Shown here in pieces: positions 36,789 through 48,060 of a stretch of 64,000 bases of DNA. A model generated the notes under the pieces. The model was not told where the DNA came from. It ran no database searches and saw nothing but the letters and a program-made list of their open reading frames with translations. How positions within the stretch are numbered: position 1 is the stretch's first letter; each line of letters begins with the position of its first letter. Origin of the DNA: Cryptomeria japonica (Eukaryota; Streptophyta; Pinopsida; Cupressales; Cupressaceae); the NCBI RefSeq assembly GCF_030272615.1, contig NC_081409.1, positions 915,110,340 through 915,174,339 of the forward strand, read 5' to 3'. Made by a program: the position numbers and the translations under genes.

Positions 36789-37470
36789 CCTTCCCCTTTG
36801 ACATCACCACCTGTGTCCTCAGTTTGTCAATCTTTGACCTTGCATGGTGTTGCTCTACCTAATATAATCAACCCGACTCCCCTCAATATCATACTTCCAA
36901 TGGCAACAAATAATCCTTGGGGGATAGCTGTAGGCCCATTGAACTTAGGTTTGAATCTTAACCCCTTACCAAAAGGTGCTAGGGATCATTTGCCAAAATT
37001 TAGTGGCGATGGAAAAATCACTGTTGATGAACACTTGAATGGCTTGAATGTAGCTTGTGGGATAAGAGTGGTTCAACATGAGGATGTTGCTGTGAGGTTG
37101 TTCGTCCAGACATTAACCGAGGTAGCAGCCGATTAGTTTTTTCACTTACTAAATAGTGTGATAAGAACCCGGAAAGATCTAAAAACAAGATTTGAGGAAA
37201 GATTTAAAGTAGAAGAGGATGAACATTCCCTCTTAGCTCAATTAGCCCAGTTAAAGAAGGAAATTCCTGAATCTATGAGGGACTTTGTAGAAAAATTTGA
37301 TAAGATCTTGCACAAGATTCTAGCTAATCAAAATCCCTCAGATGACAATCTTAAGTGTTTCTTTATTAATTCTATGCCTTCCAAAATAGGTTTCCTAATC
37401 CGCAGGCAAAGAGTTGTAGATTTAATGCTGCGAAGACCCTTGCAGTTGAATTAGAAGATGATTTAATCAC
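36789..37470 (+). pseudogene. G1 Gag (gypsy capsid domain)
   Basis: Has the retrotransposon Gag pattern: DHLPKFSGDGKITVDEHL, VAVRLFVQTL, then LKTRFEERFKVEEDEHSLLAQL and FVEKFDKILHKIL. It would form the virus-like particle. An in-frame TAG at about 37134 (where relatives have a Trp) and a shift near 37.43 kb disrupt it. No zinc knuckle is visible. Confidence 0.8.
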
Positions 37471-38797
37471 AACAAGAAAATGGAAAAGGGAAGTACAGAC
37501 ATCTAATGCTCAACCTTCAACTTCTTCTTCTGATCCTTTCATCCAGCGGCTAATGAATGATGTGATTACCCTTAAAAGACAGTTGCCCAAAGCCAGTACC
37601 TCATACCCATCTCCCTACCAAGATATACCTAGAAGAAATGCGAACCAATCTTTGGGCTATGGGAATAAGACTATGCCATTACCCCCTGCTCAGCAAAGAT
37701 TAGCAATTGAAGCACCTCTTGCTAAAGGGAATTTGTGTGTATTTCACCTTACTGATGAACATGATGGCAATTCCTATCCTGAGATAGTACAGTATGCACA
37801 ATTGATGAATTTCAAAGATACCTCAAATGTGTGGGGTGAAGAAGAATCTTCAAAGCAACCTGGAGACTCTGAAATCCATTTTCTTGAGTACGAGTCAGAT
37901 TCAGAAAGAGGCGGTGATATTTTGATTACTTTAGAGGATCCTTCATGTGATGTGCTCACCAGAAATCAACAAAATGTGAAACCCCAGATGTCTACTTCAT
38001 CATCTGCGATGGCCTTCAAACTTGAAGGAATTGATTCAAAACTACATAATAATGATAAAAAATTGCAAGAACCCTTAGTTTTAAAGTTTGTTGAAAAAGA
38101 AAGTTCATTTGATATAATAGAATTTTGCAAATCTTCTCAAATTCAAATCACACCTGCTGAGTACCTAAAGGTAAATCCTAAAGAACTAGATAGACTTGTA
38201 CAATTTGTGAAAGGAAATAATGCACAACAGACTAATGAAATGAAACGATCAGTAAATGCCATATTTCCCTCACATAGAAATGAGTTGGCTCATCCCTCAG
38301 TTTGTGAAAAGATACTTGAAATAACTACTCTTCAAATAGATGATTTTGTACCTCTTCTTGAGTCAAAACTAGAGCCCTTTTATATATCATTATTCATAAA
38401 TGGTCATAGGTTGAATAATTTCATTATAGATTTAGGTGCATCCGATAATATAATACCCTCTATTGTAGCCAAATCATAAGGGTTATCCTTGACCAAAACC
38501 TTTGGCAGATTCTATTCTATGGATTCAAAACAAATTTCTCTACTAGGCCAAGTTAAGGATGCTCAAGTAGTTCTTGCCTCCCACCTAGATAAAAGGATCA
38601 AGTTGATGATTCTGATAGCTGATATCCTAGCCAGTTATGGCATGCTGTTAAGTTGTACTTTATGTAGGGACTTAGGTGGTGAAATCAAAATGGATTGGTC
38701 CCAAGCCACAATTCCTATTGGGAAGCAACGAGTCATCCTGCAGCCTGAACTAAAGTCCAAATTCACCGTTTTCCCATCTGATGACCCTAGGGCCTAG
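37471..38797 (+). pseudogene. G1 Gag C-terminal region and aspartic protease
   Basis: A 308-codon open piece (37553-38479) begins with MNDVITLKRQLPKA and has a polar middle (EFCKSSQIQITPAEYLKVNP). Near 38.38-38.46 kb is the protease segment FYISLFINGHRLNNFIID followed by LGASDNIIPS; the usual D-S/T-G active site is D-L-G here. The C-terminal half, ADILASYGMLLSCTLCRDLGG, is in the following frame. The protease would cleave the polyprotein; the changed active site suggests it is dead. Confidence 0.75.
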
Positions 38798-38800
38798 ATT

Positions 38801-39480
38801 TTGTATCATGATTGTCAATTTGGGAACTACATGATTTTGTCTGATAGTGATGTGGAGGGGGATTCATCTCAAAATGAGGGAAAAGAAATCCTGTGGCTAA
38901 TGGAGTTTGATGGCAGTTGTGCAGCATCAGGTTGTGGTGCAGGGGTAGTGTTAATACCACCTTTCGGCAACCCTATTCCTTTTTCCTTCAAGCTAGAGTT
39001 CAAAAATACCAACAATACAGTTAAGTATGAGGCCTTGTTGTTAGGCTTAGCCAAAGCTAAGAGATTGGGAGTGAAGCTCCTGCGGGTTAAAGGAGATGTT
39101 GAACTTATTGTAAAGTAGGTCAGGTGTTGTTTAGTGTTAAAAATGAGAGGTTGAAGCACTATCGAAACAATTTTTGGGATTAAATTGAAGGTTTTGATGC
39201 ATTCTCCATTGAGGCAATACCTAGGGAATTGAACTCAAAAGCGGACTCATTAGTAGTCTCAGCTTCATTGCTTGTTCCACATCTTGAATTTGTTGAAGAA
39301 ATTTACAGGGTAGAGTTCGTGTATCAGCCCAATGTCCCGGATAACTCTGACTCATGGCAGGTATTTGAGAGTGATAAACAAATAAATAATTTTATGGAAG
39401 GTTTAGATATGTTTTCTGCCATGCATTTTGAAGGTTCTGGTGTAGAGTGCAAAGAATTTTTGCCAGAATGAGCCAAAGAG
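38801..39480 (+). pseudogene. Additional RNase H domain upstream of G1 RT
   Basis: A complete RNase H fold signature precedes RT: LMEFDGSCAASGCGAGVVL (first Asp), NNTVKYEALLLGLAKAK (Glu), LRVKGDVELIV (second Asp) and, after a frameshift, LNSKADSLVVSAS (third Asp). All four D-E-D-D positions are present. It is followed by VYQPNVPDNSDSWQVF, a linker I associate with plant gypsy elements of this lineage. It resembles the archaeal-type RNase H described in Tat-lineage elements, but lies before, not after, RT. Broken by a stop and shift near 39.12 kb. Confidence 0.75.
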
Positions 39481-39639
39481 TTGCCTGATGGAATCATGCA
39501 GTTGAAAGGAAACAAGATTCCTAAAGGAATGGTTTCTTTGGAGCATGTTTGATGGTAATGATTCCTACAAAAATAACAAAGATGACAAGTCCCGAGAGGC
39601 CTAGGATAGTGGAGGTTATGAAAAGGTCAACATTGGTAT

Positions 39640-40440
39640 CGATAACGAACCTAAATATATCAATCTGGGAAAGTGTTGCACATCCGCAGAAAAGGAGAGG
39701 TTCATTAGCCTCCTAGTGGAGTTCAAGGACATGTTTTCCTGGTGTTATGACGATCTTAAGAATTTTAGAGAAGGAAAATTTCAGCAATAGATTCCTTTGA
39801 AGCTCGAAGCAAGCCCTTTCCGGCAAAAGCTTGGAAACTTCAATCCAAAGGTGGCACAAGCTATATTCTAGGAAGTGGATAAGATGTTAAAAGCCAAAAT
39901 TATATATCCTATCCATCATTCTACATGGATAGAAAATATAGTACCTGTCAGAAAGAAAAACGGGGAAATAAGGATTTGCGTAGACTTCAGAAATCTTAAC
40001 CAAGCTAGCTTAAAAGACAATTATCCCTTGCCCGCCATGGACCACATTCTGCAAAGTGTTTCATGGTCAGAGATGATGTCCATGCTCGATGGATTTTTGG
40101 GATATAATTAGATCAGTATTCAGGAAATTGATCAATACAAAACTACCTTTATTACTCCCTGAGGTACATTTGCATATAACCGGATGCCCTTCAATTTGAT
40201 TAATACAGGAGCAACATTTCAGCGGGCTATGGACTTGTCTTTTGGCCACTTAAAGGATAAGATCATTGTTGTATATCTGGATGATTTGACAGTGTTCTCA
40301 AAAAGAAGAAAACATCACATTCAGGATCTGAGGCAAGTGTTGCAGAGGTGTCGCGAGCATGGGGTATCCTTGAACCCCAAGAAATCAGTGTTTGAAGTCA
40401 CAGAGGGTAAGTTTCTCAGTCATAAATAATTAATAAAGAA
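39640..40440 (+). pseudogene. G1 reverse transcriptase
   Basis: Motifs in order: AKIIYPIHHSTWIENIVPVRKK, GEIRICVDFRNLNQASLKDN, YPLPAMDHIL, MPFNLINTGATFQRAMD and VYLDDLTVFS (YLDD box). The pre-RT segment LLVEFKDMFSWCYDDL matches plant gypsy pol. Stops occur near 39.60, 39.79, 39.87, 40.11, 40.16 and 40.43 kb. It would synthesise cDNA. Confidence 0.9.
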
Positions 40441-40443
40441 GGG

Positions 40444-41010
40444 GTGAAAATAGATCCTGAAAGGGTAAGAGCAATTCAACAACTAACTCTGCTGTCAAGT
40501 AGGAATGTAGTTAGATCCTTCTTCAGGCAGGTGAATTTTCTTCGGAGGTTCATCTCTGGCTTTGTTGAGACTACCAGATATATTATGAATTTGATGAGTG
40601 AAAAAAAATCTTTCAAATGGAGCAAGGAAGGGAAGAAAGCATTCACCTCAATAAAAGATGCTATTGGTCAGGCACCTATCTTGGTTAATCCTGATTTCAA
40701 TAAAGATTTTTTCATCTACTGCTATGCCTCAGAGCACACTATGTCAGGGATTTTGTTACAGAAGAATGATGATAATGATGAGGTCCCTATATCATTCATG
40801 AGCGTACCCCTGAAAAAGCATGAACTTAAATATTCAATAATGGAAAAGAAAGCATATGTGGTCATGAAGGCGATGAAACAGTTCAGGTATTATATTCTCC
40901 ATTCTCATGTTGTGGTTTATGTGCCTCATTCGGCAGTCAAGAGCATTCTAACACAACAAGACATAGGGATGAATGAAAGAGCTTCTTGGGTATCAAAAAT
41001 TTAGGAGTTC
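40444..41010 (+). pseudogene. G1 resident RNase H (degenerate)
   Basis: The connection region VRSFFRQVNFLRRFISGF is followed by FFIYCYASEHTMSGILLQ, ELKYSIMEKKAYVVMKA and HVVVYVPHSAVKSIL. Relative to ordinary gypsy RNase H (TDAS…, TEKE…, TDHQAL), the first and third Asp are absent (Tyr and Pro stand there) while the Glu is kept. This fits a domain that has lost catalysis and become structural, the job being done by the other RNase H. Confidence 0.75.
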
Positions 41011-43525
41011 GATTTAGACATTAGACCCACAAAATTGGTAAGGGGGAAAGGTTTGTGCAAGCTGATTGCTGAAAGTAAGGAGGAAGTGACAGAGGAATTG
41101 CCTTTAGTTCTATTTGTTTCTCTACGAGATTCCTGGTTTGAAGATGTAGCTTATTACTTGACATATGGAGATTGCCCAGAACACCTTTCTCTGAAGGAGA
41201 AGAGGAACTTGAGACTGAAAGCTGCTAAGTACATCATGTTTAATGATGTACTATATAAAAGGGGATTGGGTGGAACCTTCTTAAGATGTGTCAATAAATC
41301 GCTCTAGAGTCTCTTTTGAAAACATTCCACGACGAAGCCTGTGGGGGGAATTTCTCTTCAATAGTAACTGCTTACAAGATCTTGAGGAACTACTATTATT
41401 GGCTAGGAATGTTCAGGGATGCGTATGATAGTTTTGATACTTAATGTTAAGTACAGATGCCAAGCTAATAAGATGAGAGGGGGGGGGGTGAATCATACAA
41501 ACTTAATCTTCAGTAATATAACCAAAACTGCTAAACATGCAAACTCAAAAGCATATGAACATCATAACACTCATAACACTAGATTTAACATGGAAACCCA
41601 AATAGGGAAAAACCACTGTGGGATTTCGGACCCACTAAGAAATATACTCTTCTAGAGTATGCTCGGTTAAAAGAAAATCCTGTTAAAGATTACAAACACA
41701 TTGCTAGATGTGACCCGGTTAAGGGATTTCCCTCAGATCTGTTAGGATCTTCACCTTGTTAGAAGTGACCATGTTAAAGGATTTCAAACACTCAATCAGA
41801 ATGCCACCTTGCTAGAGGGTTTTACAAATAAGACTGTTAAGTCCACTCGGTTAAGAGATTTTTTGTCACTTTACAAAATAACAGTAATAAAAATCTATCT
41901 ACAACTTCACATCTAAAATGCTAAAGCAGATTCTTATTTTCTCAATACAATATAGACATAGAACTAATCTTGTCCATCTACTGGGCTCTATACTCTATTA
42001 TTCAAAACAGGTCTTCAAGCTTTAGTGCTCGGTAATCACTATGTAGCATCCCTGTGCATACACTTGCTTGCATACATTGTTTATCAACAGTTCCTTATTT
42101 ATAAACAATAGCTAACTGCTTAATCTCCTTGATCACATTTCCCATGATCAATCATAGCCATCAGATCTTTAAACTTTGTCCAGGTTCAATGTATCCTTCG
42201 ATCTGAAAACATTTTACCCCGCCTTGGAACTTGCATACATTTCTTGGAACTTGTGCTAGGGTATTGCAGTTCAATCTAAGCTGTAGATCTCCCTATCGAT
42301 TTTCCTTTGCCATAGATTCTTTAAAAAAATTCATTCACAACATACCAATCATTTAATCATATCCAGCTCATCAGCTTCCTTCATTAAATAATGCTTTTAA
42401 TCATTCAATGCATTCTGTTATTACTCGGTTGTAGATTGGTAAATACTAAAATTCGCTCGGTAGACATTTCGCCTTCATTAACCGATAGCGATAACCTTAG
42501 GGTTTACCGACTAGGTTCTTTACTCGGTAACATAGTATAGTATTAACCTTACAATCAATAACATATGTATGATATCAAAATAATCTATACATCATAATCT
42601 CATCATTGTCTAACTCGGTAATAGTTGCCCATTGAATAACTTATTTCTCCCCTTATTCATCATATTCTTTATGTGTCTTTTATCGACATCTTTATACTCA
42701 TCAAATCATACTTCTTAAGATATGGCAACATCATATTGAATTAGAAAATCAATTTCTTGACATCAATGACAAAATAATAATATTAAGACAGTAAACATCC
42801 TTAATCAGTTGTATCCATAATCATCAACAACCTTCTCAATATCCTTATTGAAATGCCAACAATCTCTCTTTGTCTGTTATAATGCCAACAACGTATGCAT
42901 GGGTGGCTAGGTGTGAAAAATGTAAGTTGTTCGCTGGTAAACCACAGCTCGCAGCATTACCACTCTGACCTGTGGTTGTGAATGAACCTTTCAAGCAGTG
43001 GGGTCTAGATTTTATTGGTCCCTTGACACCAAACTCTAGTGCTGATCATACTCATATTTTAACAACCACAGACTATTTTACTAAATGGGTTGAGGTTATT
43101 CCGGTATGAAAGACAACCTCGAAGATTGTTTGTAATTTTCTAAAGGAGAACATCTTAGTTCGATTTGGAGTCCCATTAAAAATTGTAGCAGAAAACGCTA
43201 CCAATTTCTCCTCTGCTGAAATTTATTTGTTTTGCTTTGATCATGGAATCTCTCTTCCTCACTCATCTGATTATTATCCTCAGGGAAATAGTCAGGCTGA
43301 ATCTAGTAACAAAAACCTCATTAATATCATGAAAAAATTAGTGAGTGAGAATTTTAAGGATTGGCATAAGAAATTGTATGAAGCCCTTTGGGCCAACCGC
43401 ACATCACCAAAGAGGGCAATTGAGATGTCTCCATTTGAACTAGTCTACGGTGTTGGCACTTAGGTGGCACTTCCTTTAGAGCTGGCAGCCACCAAACTGC
43501 AAACAGTTATTGAAGAGGGGCAAAA
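41011..43525 (+). pseudogene. G1 integrase, N-terminal and catalytic parts (split)
   Basis: The N-terminal zinc-binding part is before 41425 (FHDEACGGNFSS with the expected second His replaced by Asn) and resumes after the solo LTR at 42891 with RCEKCKLFAGKP. The catalytic core has QWGLDFIGPL (first Asp), VAENATNFSS (second Asp replaced by Glu) and YPQGNSQAESSNKNLI (Glu). ALWANRTSPKRAIEMSPFELVYG and LELAATKLQTVIE follow, and the frame is cut by G2. The last part is at 56321. Stops near 40.99 and 41.31 kb. Confidence 0.85.
41426..42890 (-). mobile_element. Solo copia LTR inside G1 integrase
   Basis: Flanked by GCGTA (41421-41425) and ACGTA (42891-42895), a 5-bp duplication with one difference; removing it restores the reading RDAYAWVARCEKC. 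The plus strand starts TGATAG and ends ATGCCAACA. The layout is like the C1 LTR (G-run with TGAATCA, GTTAAGG units) but not identical. There are no internal coding sequences, so LTR-LTR recombination or loss of the body is inferred. Confidence 0.85.
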
Positions 43526-44306
43526 TGTAGACACCCAAAATTGTCATGTCTAATTAAATAAATATTTTATTTATTTAATTATCTAAGCTTAATTCTTCTA
43601 TTAATTAAATAAATTTTTATTTATTTAATTAATTCATTTATCCTCTTCTAGCCTTATTTCTCATTTAAATAAATATATTTATTTATTTAAATTATCCTTT
43701 TCCTAAATTAAATAAATATTTTTATTTATTTAATTATCCTACTTCTTCTATTAATTAAATAAATCTTTATTTATTTAATTAATTCATTAGCCTTTTCTAC
43801 ACATGACACATGTCATTCATCTCTTAATTCCTACACTACCTACCCCCTTCATTATTTTGGTATTTCCTCTACCTACCCTCTAATCCTAGCCGACCTCTCT
43901 TTTTACACCTCTTAATCTTATCCCTCCATTTCATATTGTGTCTTCTATTTAAGGAGATGCCTTCTTCATTATCAAACCCTAATACCTAATCACTCATGCT
44001 AATGATCATTTTGACTACATTACGATCCTACTTGCAACCACATTTCGTTCTTTGTTGAGCTCTTGTCCACATAAAATCTGGGAGCAAATATATCAAGCAA
44101 GATCGATGGAGATAGGAAGAATGGAGATCAAAACCCCATTGGACATGTGATGGTATAATCTTTGTGATTTCATGTGATTTGCATTGTCTTAGGTAATCTT
44201 CATATGTTATGGTGGATCTTTGTTGATTGTTAGGCTAGGGTTTTGTGGTTGGATTCATTTAGCCTTTCAATATTGTTATTATTGTTATCCATTTTCACCA
44301 TACACA
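43526..44306 (+). repeat. 5' LTR of G2
   Basis: TGTAGACACCC…CCATACACA, 781 bp, with palindromic TTAATTAAATAAAT tracts in the first 270 bp, a TCTATTTAAGGAG promoter-like site near 43.95 kb, and CCATTTTCACCATACACA at the end. It is preceded by AAGAGGGGCAAAA, a copy of its own polypurine tract. Confidence 0.9.
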
Positions 44307-44420
44307 TTTTGGCACGCCCGATGGGACTCTTGTCCCTTTGCATTTAACCTTTTTGTTGCAGATTTTGCGTTTTTGAAGTTGCAGATCGGACATTTTTTCG
44401 ACGACATTTTAGGTTTTTCC

Positions 44421-44675
44421 GCGTCTGCGAACTTTCGGATCGCGTTTTTGATTTTCTAGAGCGTCTGCGAAATCTGGAGTCGCGTCTGTGTTTTCGACAA
44501 GTTTTATTTTGCAGGTCTCAGACAGGAGCGTCTGTGTTTCATAAGCGCGTCTGTGTTGTTTCTGCCCGCGTCTATGTCGGATAAGGGCATCTGTGATTTT
44601 TGGCCGCGTCTGTGAATCACATAACCGCGTCTGTGTCATACAGATGCATCTGTGTCATGGGTAATAGCATCTGTG
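44421..44675 (+). repeat. Motif array 1, twelve GCGTCTGTG-like units
   Basis: Unit starts by eye: 44421, 44442, 44461, 44482, 44528, 44547, 44568, 44587, 44606, 44627, 44646, 44667. Spacings are 19 or 21 except one double gap. Bases between units are not conserved. Confidence 0.85.
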
Positions 44676-45903
44676 TTCCACTGTTTCGAAATTCTCAAAT
44701 TTTCATTGATTCAATTTTCGGATTTCGCACTTAGGGTTTCAGATCTGGTTTATATTTTGGACTAACCCTTTCGGATCTAGCTAACTAAGTTTGTGCAGCT
44801 TGTTTTGGAAGCAAAACATTTTTGTTGAAGGCCCCTCTTTCACAAAGTCTTTTGGGTTTTTAAAATTTACCTAACTTGTGTGCTTGCAGGAAGGGGTGAT
44901 CATTTGAAACAACCCAAACTACTAACAAATTTTGTTGCAGGTCCTTGGCTAGGGTTTTGAAATTTTGTTGTGTGCCTTGTTTTCATAGATTAGCAAACAC
45001 TTCCATTGGTGCACTAAAATTGAATCATTGTCTTTGGTGTCTTGAGCAATAGGCTCTTTTTGTTTAATCTTTATAGGGCCTGTCTTCCCGTGTGGTCATT
45101 AGGACTACTAGTGAGAAAAGAATGACCCAAGTGGTAGCAAAAGAAAAGCCATCTTCTTCCAAACCACTATAAATAAATGTATTCATGGTGAAAACTATGA
45201 ATAACGTGTGTTGATTAGTTAATACCGACACTATGTCTCCCCATAAACTCGTTTGATCAAATTTTTTTGATCATTTGTAGGGCGTAACCCCTACCGGCTG
45301 GGAGCCTTCTGTATTTACAGAGCTGAAAGTGCCGCATGTATGGCCACACGAGTGGATCCCCTTATTAGCACCTTTTTGTTTTAGAAGCCCAAATCCTTCT
45401 AGTTGTTGGGGCAGGAGGTCGGACCTCTGGTAGCAGCCCACACACATACGGTTCTTAGTAGAGATACAAAGTTCACCATGGGGAGTTTTCATGGGGACTG
45501 ATGCTTGGCTGACCTGAGAAGTGAGTGCCGAGGGTGGAGCCAGTGAGGTCAAGCATCTAAGTATCCACTCTGAATAGCATAGCCTCGGTGGTAAAACCCT
45601 ATGTGGGATCAACAACTATTGTCTTGGCCAGCCATAAGAATTGTGCTTGTCTTATGTTAAACATTCAAACATTCAAGACCAAACAACAAAACATTGTGTC
45701 TTTTGTGTCTTCAAGTGTATGCAAAACAATTTTACATCAAACAACACACTTTTCTTGGAGTCATTTTGGAGTCTAAACACTTGCAAACATTGAGTCCTCA
45801 TCAACATTGTGTCCTTTTGTCATGAAAAACAGTCAAACAGTCGGATTTGGTCACAACAAAACAACTTCACAGATTGGAAAAATTGCACGAAGTTTACAGA
45901 AAC

Positions 45904-46052
45904 GCGTCTGTCTCTGTTTTAACCGTGTCTGAGTCATCTAAGCGCATCTGTGAAGGGAATAATAGCGTCTGTGTTTCTAGAAGCGTCTGTGTCGAACAGA
46001 GACACGTTTGTGTCTGGGAATCGCATCTGTGAAGTATACAGAAGCGTCTGTG
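45904..46052 (+). repeat. Motif array 2, eight GCGTCTGTG-like units
   Basis: Unit starts: 45904, 45925, 45944, 45965, 45983, 46004, 46023, 46044, spaced 18-21. Variants include GCATCTGTG and ACGTTTGTG. Confidence 0.85.
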
Positions 46053-46545
46053 TCCAGAATTGAAAATTTTTACAGTCCAGCAAACAAAAGAAATCAGTTT
46101 CGGAATACTTGAGCTTCCTAGGTTGTTTCTTTAGGTTTCATCTAGCATTCAACCTGTCCTTAGGTCTCACACAATCCATCATTGCTTCACATCTCATTTT
46201 ACATTCATACTTGTCTAAACTTGGGTCAAAAGGTCACTTGCTTGTCCTCATCATACTTTGTCAACATACTACATACAACTACACTTTCCTAAGTGGTCTC
46301 TCATCAAGGTTTCTTACCTTTGGGTCTCATTTGGTCTTACTTAGAGTCAAGGTCAGCTTACCTTATCAAGAGAAACTATCATCTCTTTGGAAGTCACACC
46401 TACTCTACTACATACATACTTGGTCTTACACTTTGGACATTGCAAGAACACCTCAAGATTCATTTACACTCCATACAACTCTTGGTCTTCCATACTCTTT
46501 TCATTTTTCATCTAGTCTCTCACATCTTGGTCAAACACCTAGTTC

Positions 46546-48060
46546 ATGGTTGAAACTCGTCTTCAAAAATCTAGGAGAAAAGCTAAAGAAGCTCAAGAAT
46601 CCGCAAATATGAGTTCTTATGAGTACGACAATGATTTATTTTTCAATCCTGAGCACACTACATTGCCTGACATGGATGTTTATAAAAACATTCCCAATGT
46701 GGAAAATGCAGACACTACAAACAACAATGCTACACACAATGACAATGTGGACAACTTTTCAATACAATCAGCAGATGTAGAAGAATCCATTATGAATCCT
46801 CATTTCAATAGATTGGTTGAAGAAATAATGAGGAGGGATAGACAATACTTCTTACACATGATGGCACAAAGTGGAGCCAAGATACCTCATGATTTTGACA
46901 TGTCTCAACTTATGGAAAACCGACCCTCGCAACAAACTCACTCCAACATGGATCAAAGGAGACCTGATAGTGGAGGAAATAGAGGACCGCATATGGTACC
47001 TGAATCACCATTAGCTTTGCTTCAAAAACCAGAAGTCCCACATACACATGGTCAAACATATGATACTTACCTTCGAAGACCATTATGGAAGTCTTATGCA
47101 GACAGATATGCTCAATCACATGCTCAAGCTATGGATCAACCAAAACAAGTTGATACTCAAAGGCATGCTCAAAATTTGGACACAAGGAAACCTCATGTCA
47201 AATTTGGGGGCAACACAATAGAACATGACATGCCTATAGAATATGGTATACATGCACAAAATAGATATGGGGTTCCTCAACATGAAGCTATACCAAGTGC
47301 TCCCTATATGCCGCATCAATATAGACCTCCTCCATATGAACATGTGTATGATCAGTATCATCCATACATGCAACAAGCTCCTCCTCAAATTGGTGTCTCA
47401 AACATGGGATATGCTACAAGAAATCGATCTCCACCTAAGAGCAATTTGGAGCAACAAATCAGAGATTTACAAAAGAAAATGGAGGACATGAGTACACCAA
47501 AACCAACATACACTATGAGAGACATATGTCCTTATCCATTTGATAAGAGCATTCCAATGCCTCCATTTCCTGCACACTTTGTGACACCAAAATTTGACAA
47601 GTATAGAGGAAAAGGAGACCCCAAGGCACACATACGATAATTTTTCACAGCTTGCATTGAGGTAGCGGCAGAAGAAACATATTTGATGAGGTTGTTCCCA
47701 CAAAGCTTAGGCGATCAAGCTATGGAATGGTTCTCTCAATTACCACCTGGTATTAAGTCATGGGGTGACTTAGTAGAGGCATTTATTCAGCATTTCTCCT
47801 ACAATATAGAAATAGATATCTCAGTCACTACTTTGTGTAATACTAAGCAAAAGGAGGGAGAATCTTTTGCATCATTTTTACAAAGATGGAGAAATCTAGC
47901 TAGCAGATGCTCTTGTGAAATTCCACAGAAACAAATGGTAGAAATGTTCACTCAAAACGTTAACAAGGATATTGGCTATGATTTAAGGAAAGCTTGTTTG
48001 TCCACCTTTAAGGATGTTATTGAAAAGGGCTTAGCAACAGAAAAGGTCTTAATTGAATAA
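46546..48060 (+). pseudogene. G2 Gag, capsid part
   Basis: The ATG at 46546 opens a frame that continues to 50655 with only two stops, TAA at 47638 and TAA at 48058, both at positions where CAA would fit. The N-terminal 290 residues are polar, with Met/Tyr/His/Pro-rich repeats (RYGVPQHEAIPSAPYMPHQY). The capsid domain has FPAHFVTPKFDKYRGKGDPKAHI, MRLFPQSLGDQAMEWFSQL and FIQHFSYNIEIDISVTTLC. It would form particles around the RNA. Confidence 0.85.

Larger units (their letters stand above)
44307..46545 (+). promoter_or_regulatory. G2 primer-binding site and long leader
   Basis: TTTTGGCACGCCCGATGGGAC follows the LTR (PBS). The leader has no long open frame. It contains two arrays of GCGTCTGTG-type motifs (44421-44675 and 45904-46052), a perfect 7-bp hairpin TATTCAT/ATGAATA presenting GGTGAAAACT in the loop (45180-45203), and a GC-richer block at 45.26-45.60 kb. 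The Gag ATG is at 46546. Confidence 0.7.

Noticed and set aside
44421-46052. CRISPR-like array
   Set aside because: The units are 9-10 bp with ~10-bp gaps, degenerate, and lie in a eukaryotic retroelement leader with no cas genes; CRISPR repeats and spacers are longer and repeats nearly identical.
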